A stretch of 64,000 nt of DNA from Artemisia argyi (taxonomy: Eukaryota > Streptophyta > Magnoliopsida > Asterales > Asteraceae), in assembly GCA_030686995.1 (NCBI GenBank), contig CM060707.1, positions 84,988,472-85,052,471 of the forward strand. The letters are read 5' to 3'. Below the pieces are notes generated by a model. That model did no database searches and was not told where the DNA came from. It was given only the letters and a program-made list of their open reading frames with translations. Both the position numbers and the translations under genes were made by a program. This document shows positions 57,690 through 64,000 of the stretch, piece after piece (within the stretch, counting starts at the first letter, position 1; the number at the start of each line of letters is the position of its first letter).

Positions 57690-58728
57690 TGTTAAGGCTA
57701 AAGTTTCACTCCTAAATGTTGTAAAAAAATTTAAATTTGGCGCTAAAATTACACTAACAAGTATTTCTCTTAGTTTTATTACACACCTACCATCAAACAA
57801 ACAAACTCAAGTGCAAGTGTATCCTATAAGGTATCATCATTTACCCTCCCCTTACACTTAGGATGAACATTGTCCCCAATGTTCAATTAAAGGATGTAAA
57901 AGTAAAACAGGTAAAAGAATGAAAACAAATACTCCCCTGATTCGTTCGGTGTGGATAGTGTGTCAACAAGGTAAGATCTTCCTCCAAGAAAATGAACCTT
58001 CAAAGCTTCCCTTCCAGAAATATAAGTCATCTTCTTGTTATATATAACCTGTTAAACCTGAGAAAACAAACAAGGCAACCTCGCGTAAAATCGGCGGCAA
58101 TCTATATATACTAACAAATCCTAGAAAACTATTTAAGATATAATGCTTGTGGAATGAATGTTTGCAGATTTCCTGGAGTTTATAAAACTAAAGAATTAAC
58201 AAAAACTTCAAGACTCCGTTAGAAAAACAAAACTCGCAAAATTTCCAGAATTTTACACATGACGCCGTCAGGAGTTAACTCTTGACGCCATCAGAAGTGA
58301 CCTGCAGAAATCTTTACGTTAAGTTTCCGGAAAATTTCTGGAAAAACTTATGTCCTACTTCCTGTAAAATCCTGCAAAACATCATTATGACTCGATACAA
58401 GCATTTGACTCTAACAAATACTAATACACATGTTCATTTAATATTGTGGCGAATCATGATCAATTTCGTTTTTATAAACAAATTTGGGGTTTCCCCTTAC
58501 ACTTAGCTTTTGCAAAATACCTTTATTTGAAGTTAAGACGAAGTTAAACAACAAAATAAAGCATTTTCACAATTTAGTTTGAAACATGATCTACCAACAA
58601 TAAAAATAAAGCATGCATACGGAAGCAAATAACAATCAAACAATTAAAAATCACACAAAACATGGGTTGCCTCCCAAGAAGCGCTTTTCTTTATTTACGG
58701 GTCTTGCAGCTAGACTCAAGGTCATGGG
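57690..58728 (-). other. 3' non-coding part of Gypsy-2 interior
   Basis: Near 57,855-57,892 the minus strand reads gaacattggggacaatgttc then atcctaagtgtaaggggagg. A phrase like this, ending in a G-rich tract, follows the coding region of many Tat/Athila-type elements. Two TGACGCCGTCA-like words (58,260-58,270; 58,283-58,293) recur from the LTR. No gene seen. Confidence 0.5.
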
Positions 58729-59625
58729 CTATCGTGTGTCGCTTATGCTCACATACCCTAGGGTAAGCCATCTAATAGTCGCCTCATCTTTCTTATAGTT
58801 ATCACTTAGCTCTAAACATCCGCAATAATACCTTTTATTCTTTTCATGAGGATATTTAAGCCCTTTCCTTTTATCATTCTTACTTAGCATCTCAAGGGGT
58901 GGATACCTATTACATTTCTCCATAGAAAAATCCTTGAACCTAGGGTGTGCACGGGGCATTTGGTAAACAAAATCTTCATCCCCATCCGAGAATGTAATTA
59001 ACCCTTCCATAAGTTTTTCATCAAGGTTGGTTAACCTTTTGAAGGGTTTCCCAAACACAACTTGGGTTAACTTACTATTGATAAATTCTCCTAGATTCTC
59101 CATAACCATGAACTCAACAAGATAAACAAAGCTTCCTACAAACACATGCAATGACATTGCCCTAGCAATAATATTATCTCCTTTGTATTCTAACTCATCT
59201 ACCATAATTTTATTATATTCACTACGCGAGATTATGTTCATTGGTAGAGATGAGTTAAGGTAGGCATCAAAGCTCCTAAATCCAATTTTACAATGAAATT
59301 GCATATTAAATGAGCTATCATTCTCAATCCTTGTTCTAGGGTCGACATACCTAAGAGGGTCCACTTCATCTTCCATCCTATTCTCATTAATTACATCACC
59401 ATCATCTAGGTCCTCATCGGGGTCCGAATAGTAAAAAGGACTAGCCCTATGGTCATCATCATGGTTAGACTCCTCCATCTCAGAATTATTGTCAAAGTGA
59501 TGGTTAGGCGAGAGGTTAGGTGGGTTCTCATTTTCCACTAAAGGGGTTGGGGCGGGCATTTGAAAAATCCTACGACGAAAAACACGAATGACATGAATCA
59601 AACGATCAATGTTATTGTTATCCAT
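58729..59625 (-). CDS. Gypsy-2 retropepsin-like protein, 298 aa
   Basis: ATG at 59,625 soon after the PBS. The N-terminal 110 residues are acidic and low in structure (many D/E; P-D-E-D-L-D-D-G-D). From about 110 the order F-H-C-K-I-G ... P-M-N-I-I-S-R-S-E-Y ... Y-K-G-D-N-I-I-A-R ... F-V-G-S-F ... Q-V-V-F-G-K-P-F follows the retropepsin-like fold found in Asteraceae Gypsy-like proteins. The catalytic D-[ST]-G is absent; the equivalent place reads N-S-S-L-P. So it is probably not a protease. No RT or integrase is linked, so this is a non-autonomous element or a truncated one. Family assignment is from remembered similarity. Confidence 0.65.
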   Translation of the reverse strand: MDNNNIDRLIHVIRVFRRRIFQMPAPTPLVENENPPNLSPNHHFDNNSEMEESNHDDDHRASPFYYSDPDEDLDDGDVINENRMEDEVDPLRYVDPRTRIENDSSFNMQFHCKIGFRSFDAYLNSSLPMNIISRSEYNKIMVDELEYKGDNIIARAMSLHVFVGSFVYLVEFMVMENLGEFINSKLTQVVFGKPFKRLTNLDEKLMEGLITFSDGDEDFVYQMPRAHPRFKDFSMEKCNRYPPLEMLSKNDKRKGLKYPHEKNKRYYCGCLELSDNYKKDEATIRWLTLGYVSISDTR

Positions 59626-59762
59626 CGAGAAAGTTTACGAACAAAGAAACAAAGAAATAAGATAGACTAAAGAAAACCTAAAAATAAAAATAAAACCTTA
59701 CTAGAAAGGAATCTAGCAAGTAGACCTAATAAAAAGAAATCCTAACCTAGACAATAACTATT

Positions 59763-59780
59763 CCCCGGGCTGCGGCGCCA
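59763..59780 (-). other. Gypsy-2 primer-binding site (TGGCGCCG type)
   Basis: Minus-strand TGGCGCCGCAGCCCGGGG, six bases after the LTR end ...ATCAAGTTTT. This is the known Tat/Athila-type junction (usual TGGCGCCGTTGCCGGGG), with small changes. Confidence 0.88.
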
Positions 59781-60755
59781 AAAACTTGATACGTGGGGAT
59801 CGCACCCTCGCAACAGGTTTTACCTCTCAAGGGATCTCAAGAAGCTTACAACCCCCACCAGGCAGTGTACCTGATCGTTGTAGTATAGTATAGTGACAAG
59901 TACCGGGGGATTGATCGTTCAACTCAGGAATAATGTCGCTAGGATTAAAAAGCCTACTAAACTAGGTCTAGAGGTGAGGGATGATTCTTTTTGTATTTTT
60001 ATATTTTATGGAAAGCAATTAAAATCTCGGGTTTTTGAAGGAGTGGGCTTAATTAGTTGCTAGCCAACTAACCCAATTAATCTAAAGATGCAATCAAAAT
60101 AAAATAACAGAAATGAAAATAAAACTAATTATACTAGTGTGGTGGAAACAATAATGAGGAAAGTTGTGTTTACTTAGGTTTCATTACTCCCTAGATATCT
60201 TTTACAGGTTGATAGCTTGTTACAATTGCATGGATGACGGGTCATATTCCTTAATACTAGTCGTAGGGCCGTGTACAATATTCCCTAACTCTATAGGATC
60301 CTACTTCACTCCTATGTCGAGCCGTTAGAAGCTCCTAACATGGGATCATTAGAATTCTCCTACGCATTAAATACAACCAAAAATCATAGTACACCTCCGA
60401 TCATGTTTCTTAAGACGTTCAAGCAAGTTACCAATGGAAGTCTGCCAGTTTTCTTAAGCCTAACATCGAATACAATCATCCGTAACAACTATAAACAAAC
60501 AATCAACCCATAATTAACATCTAGGTTTCACTACATCTAAGCAAACACAAAATAAATCTAGCCTAGCATGTTAAATAGAAGACAAGCGTAAGATATAATC
60601 AAACAACACATAGACATATTGAATGATTTGACGGAATACTTATCTTTAATTGAACATGAAAGATTCAAGAGTTTGAAACCCTTGAAAAGCTGATAAAATT
60701 CGGACTAGGGTTTATTCCCTCAAAGTTGCACACTAATGAATGAAATTTGGAAAAC

Positions 60756-60763
60756 TATATATA
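60756..60763 (-). promoter_or_regulatory. TATA box of the Gypsy-2 LTR
   Basis: TATATATA in ctatatatag, 13 bp from the first TGACG palindrome. Confidence 0.6.
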
Positions 60764-60775
60764 GATTACACATCG

Positions 60776-61026
60776 TGACGGCGTCATGTATTAGATTGTG
60801 ACGCCGTCAACTCGCCGCCATAATAAAATCGTATTGCTTAGATCTACTTGTGACGCCGTCATGTGTAGAAATGCTCTGGGCCGTCACTAATGTTTGGACC
60901 ATGACGGCCTTGGGTGACGCCGTCAACTCCTATGCTTAAAAACTCTCTGGATCGTCACGTGTATTTTCCACATCCACCTCTTTTGTAACTCTTGACGCCG
61001 TCATGTGGAGAGCCTTGACGCCGTCA
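60776..61026 (-). promoter_or_regulatory. Array of six TGACG-N-CGTCA palindromes upstream of the TATA box
   Basis: TGACGGCGTCA at 60,776 and TGACGCCGTCA at 60,799, 60,851, 60,915, 60,993 and 61,016. Three extra half sites lie at 60,882, 60,902 and 60,953. TGACG is the core bound by TGA-type bZIP factors (as-1 element). All sit within 15-270 bp upstream of the LTR TATA. Confidence 0.7.
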
Positions 61027-61232
61027 GGTACTGTTCCTAGCAAGGAAAATTGAGACTTTGCCGTTTTCTTCACTTTTATGCTCCAAAAACGTCCAAAATG
61101 CTTCTTTTTCCAGATTTCTCTCCAAAAGTACCTACAATGACAAAAGGAACAATTTAGAGCAATAATTGATCAAATAATCTCGAATTCGGGCTTAAATAAC
61201 CCCTTAAAAGCGGTTCACTTTTCGCCTTATCA

Positions 61233-62072
61233 AGAACCTACTTGTGGTTTTGAACATTAGAATAAAATCGCAAAAATCAAAACAAATCCATTTCACTTTT
61301 TGAACTGCAGACCCGGCGGAACCCTTCGACTAAACGGGCGGAAGCCCCTTTTCGATTTCGCCGAACCTACAGTTTGTTTTTCTTTTTATATATTAAACCA
61401 AACACTCCTTATCCTTTACCATAACTCAAATATAGTTACTATTCACTCCACAACACCACCACATACGAAAATTAGGTTTCTCCTTCATCAACTTTGCTCT
61501 CTAATCATCATTGTAAGTACTCTAAACATAATTACACTCCTGATATGTGTCTAGGAATTCTATTTTTGCACAAAAACTAAAACTTGGGGTTATGAATTAA
61601 TTTAAGAAATTCATGTAGAACATTAGTTGTAAAACAAAACTAATCATGTTTCCGATAGTTAGGAATTGCATTGTTAGAAGATATTATCATGTTTACCAAA
61701 ACTCCCCATGTTAAACTTTTGTAAAAATCACTTCTCACAACTAGGACAAAATTTTTTTTTTCGCATTGTTGATACAAAATAAAAACGTTATGTTTAAAAC
61801 ATCACTTGCATAAGGTCTCTTGAATGCTAAAGGAAATACATAACTAATATGTATCTTTAGGTACATTCAAACGAAGATGCATTGAATTAGGAGTGTTTGG
61901 GTTATCTTTAGTTTTATAACAAAATTAGCATTATAAAACACTTTAAGCACTAAAATGCGTCAAGATGACCACACCTCCACATTGCTTGCATATAGGCACA
62001 CACTAGAACATCTACATTGTAATAGTTGTTTACTTAGACTAAAATGTGATATTTGTGTTTCTAAGAATCATC
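61233..62072 (+). promoter_or_regulatory. Promoter and leader-like region of the 370-codon ORF
   Basis: A GC-rich phrase gacccggcggaacccttcg (61,310) is followed by a TATA candidate (tttttatatatta, about 61,383-61,395). A C/T-rich start region ends at a donor-like catt|gtaagtac (61,511). An acceptor just before the ATG (tttctaag, 62,066) would give a 5'UTR intron of about 550 bp. All inferred. Confidence 0.35.
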
Positions 62073-63185
62073 ATGCCTCCCGCAACTCACTATGATCACA
62101 AGGACACCCTTGACTACCTTCCAAAACACCACAAAACCAAAGGCTTAACTCCCAACCAAGTCAAAGTGTTTAAAGCTCTAGAAAAATGTTATGTCCATGA
62201 GGGTAGGACCATTGACCCCTCTTTCCTAGAAAACACCAATATTCTTAGGGAACTTGCCGGCACCCACTTTGATTGTCTCCTAGATATTGATGAGCCTATT
62301 TGTCCTAGATTCATTCAAGAGTTATATGCTTCCATCACTCTCCACACCAATGATGATGGTCTCATGTTTTTGTCCTTCATGGCTAGTGGTCACACTTACA
62401 ACATCTCTATTAATGACTTTGCTCAAGTTCTAGGTGTTCCGAATCATGACATTTGTCTCTATTCGGACAAACACTCACTCACAACTCTTGACTCGGTCAT
62501 TGACCGCGTCCATCCTTATGATACTCCTCTTGTATCCAAGGATGTCATTCGTGATCATCTCTTTGTTAGGACTTCTGATACTAGGAGAATTCGTCCAGGG
62601 AATGAGGTTGATAAGGACCCTTATGGTATAGAACTCATAGAACTTAAGACTCAATTCAAGAAGTGGGAAGAAGTCCTTAGAGCCAGTGTCATTAGCACCA
62701 TAGGGAATAGTGATCATATCAATGTTTGTCTTTGTTACATGCTCTACTCCGTATCCATGCATCAACCTTTTAACTTGGCTTACTACATAGCCAAAAGGAT
62801 GGCTGACATACCCATGCAAGGCACCACCGCTCTTCCATATGGAATGCTTTTAACTCGTCTCCATAGACAATTTGCTCCCATTCCTCCTACCGCTCGAGGT
62901 CTTCGCCTAGACTACTCTCTCGTGCCACATATCTTTGTTCCATTAAGTGATAAGATAGTTGCTAAGGCTCAAGGGAAATGCCCTCATCCTCTTACTTCGT
63001 CATCGTCATCATCATTCATGAGTGAAGATGACGGTTTACCCAACTCTAGGCTACCACCTCTTGAGTACCTCCAACAACTTCCAAGGTTACCAAACGAGTT
63101 GGAGGAGTTCAAGCAATCAAAGGGAATGTGGAAATGCTTCGGCAGGTACCTCAACAAGCTCAACAAGAAGATTGATCGCCAATGA
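62073..63185 (+). CDS. Retroelement-associated plant protein of unknown function, 370 aa
   Basis: ATG at 62,073 (M-P-P-A-T-H-Y-D-H); a longer frame begins only with a GTG. One intact frame without introns. Seen: Y-L-P-K-H-H-K-T-K-G-L-T-P-N-Q near residue 15; a region with F-M-A-S-G-H-T-Y-N-I-S-I-N-D-F-A-Q-V-L-G-V (about 105-125); a Ser run (S-S-S-S-S-S-F near 310); and a basic C-terminus. The 'I-N-D-F-x-x-x-L-G' region resembles the 'putative plant transposon protein' type of domain that accompanies Athila/Tat-like elements and appears in many repeat-derived gene models. I therefore read it as transposon-derived, not a conserved host gene. No catalytic motif is seen. Confidence 0.5.
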   Translation: MPPATHYDHKDTLDYLPKHHKTKGLTPNQVKVFKALEKCYVHEGRTIDPSFLENTNILRELAGTHFDCLLDIDEPICPRFIQELYASITLHTNDDGLMFLSFMASGHTYNISINDFAQVLGVPNHDICLYSDKHSLTTLDSVIDRVHPYDTPLVSKDVIRDHLFVRTSDTRRIRPGNEVDKDPYGIELIELKTQFKKWEEVLRASVISTIGNSDHINVCLCYMLYSVSMHQPFNLAYYIAKRMADIPMQGTTALPYGMLLTRLHRQFAPIPPTARGLRLDYSLVPHIFVPLSDKIVAKAQGKCPHPLTSSSSSSFMSEDDGLPNSRLPPLEYLQQLPRLPNELEEFKQSKGMWKCFGRYLNKLNKKIDRQ

Positions 63186-64000
63186 GAGCGATATTTGGAG
63201 TGTTTGGCACAACTAGACATTTGAACAATTTGGTCGTTAAAACAATGTGTTTTATGAATTCATGTATTTGTAGGATGATTTGGTAACTTTTAGACTATAC
63301 TTGTACTAATCAGATATACAGGTAAGCAACTTTGTAATGTTGCAAAATTTTCATAATTTTCACTAAGTATAGTGAAATTAGCCAGCCCCCGTTCAAACTC
63401 TATCGGTACGTATGTTTTTACCTGCATTTTTGTCATTTCCCAATTAGTTTTTAATGTTTACATATGTTTTAGGAGAATTTATGAAATTTGAAAGTCGTTC
63501 GGTCCGTCAAAATTACACATTGTCTTGAATTTTGGCCCGGTGGATCTGGCGGAACCAAATACAGGGTTTCGCATGTGTATTAGTTTGGTATCACCAAACT
63601 TGGCCCAGCGGACCTGGCGGAACCAAATCATGGGTTCCGCCTGTGTTGTCGATTGGTTCCACTAGTGCCTGCAGTAAGTTTTCCAAATTTTTGAAATTTC
63701 AACTTTACCACAACACCAAACCATTCCTTTTAGTTAGAAACACATTTCTTATCAGTAGTTAAGTACATTAGGACCATTTTTAGCTTCTAGAACCAATAGG
63801 AAACTACTTCCCGCCAAAAATTCAATTTAACCATAACTAACCCAAGGAACCCTTCTGCATAAAGCAAGGAACCCTCATTTTGGTTCCTTGGAATTTGTGG
63901 TACCTCTGACCATAAAGATTGGATATGACCACATAGCATTTAGTGCATATCTTGGTCTTCTTACTCCACCAAATTCCATTGGATTCACTTACAATGATTT
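63186..64000. other. 3' flank with two GGCGGAACC modules
   Basis: Two similar modules, tggatctggcggaaccaaat (63,540) and cggacctggcggaaccaaat (63,609), lie 69 bp apart, each followed by a gggttccgc/gggtttcgc word. No gene seen. Confidence 0.5.

Larger units (their letters stand above)
59787..61232 (-). mobile_element. Gypsy-2 5' LTR, 1.45 kb
   Basis: On the minus strand it starts TGATAAGGCGAAAAG (61,232) and ends CCCCACGTATCA (59,787), followed by the PBS. The minus-strand TATA (60,763-60,756) has an array of TGACG elements upstream. Its last 192 bp recur at 44,614-44,805. A TSD could not be confirmed. Confidence 0.88.

Overview
The window is nuclear DNA of a flowering plant, most likely an Asteraceae eudicot. 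The evidence is long introns with GT-AG borders, two plant housekeeping-type genes, and several nested LTR retrotransposons whose coding styles (the 782-codon gag-linker-like ORF and the inactive retropepsin-like ORF) resemble elements I know from daisy-family genomes. The family assignment is inference. There are no rRNA genes, CRISPR arrays or organellar blocks.

Layout. 1-9,270 is retrotransposon wreckage. It contains a ~670-bp-arm head-to-head inverted repeat (2,637-4,473) carrying a 477-bp solo LTR in one arm, then a minus-strand Copia-like element with a gag/linker-like ORF (6,897-4,549), primer-binding site and 5' LTR (8,878-9,269). 9,270-10,321 holds a gag stub of another Copia element, an A-depleted block and a non-LTR tail. 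11,160-11,324 is a beta-tubulin fragment. Two real host genes follow, both on the minus strand: a B-type cyclin (14,425-12,201, five coding exons, 431 aa) with a MSA-TATA-MSA promoter, and a SCAB-type actin-binding protein gene (23,282-18,757, twelve coding exons, 497 aa) with an upstream 5'UTR exon. Between them lie a Helitron-like piece and four copies of a 153-bp repeat.

24,971-30,836 is a structurally complete Copia element on the minus strand (two LTRs, near-perfect TSD, PPT) with a broken pol. 30,842-38,279 is mostly non-coding, with a LINE fragment and what looks like the first exon and intron of a host gene. From 38,280 a second Copia element begins on the plus strand. Its RNase H end is fused at 44,614 to a piece of a Tat/Athila-type Gypsy LTR. 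The matching full Gypsy 5' LTR, PBS and retropepsin-like ORF lie on the minus strand at 58,729-61,232.

Between these two Gypsy ends sits another plus-strand Gypsy element (46,681-57,689) with very long, nearly identical LTRs. Its interior holds almost no gag-pol. Instead it carries an antisense set of short genes, each with its own TATA-like box: three small two-helix membrane proteins and one glutamine-rich protein. This is the least explained and most interesting system in the window. A hAT-type MITE with perfect 8-bp TSD lies at 45,789-46,349. The right edge (62,073-63,185) has an intact 370-codon ORF of a type I associate with retroelements, not host genes.

How the parts relate: the cyclin and SCAB genes are independent host genes. 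The rest is a nested stack of insertions; the order can be partly read as old Copia-2, then Gypsy-2, then Gypsy-1 and the MITE.
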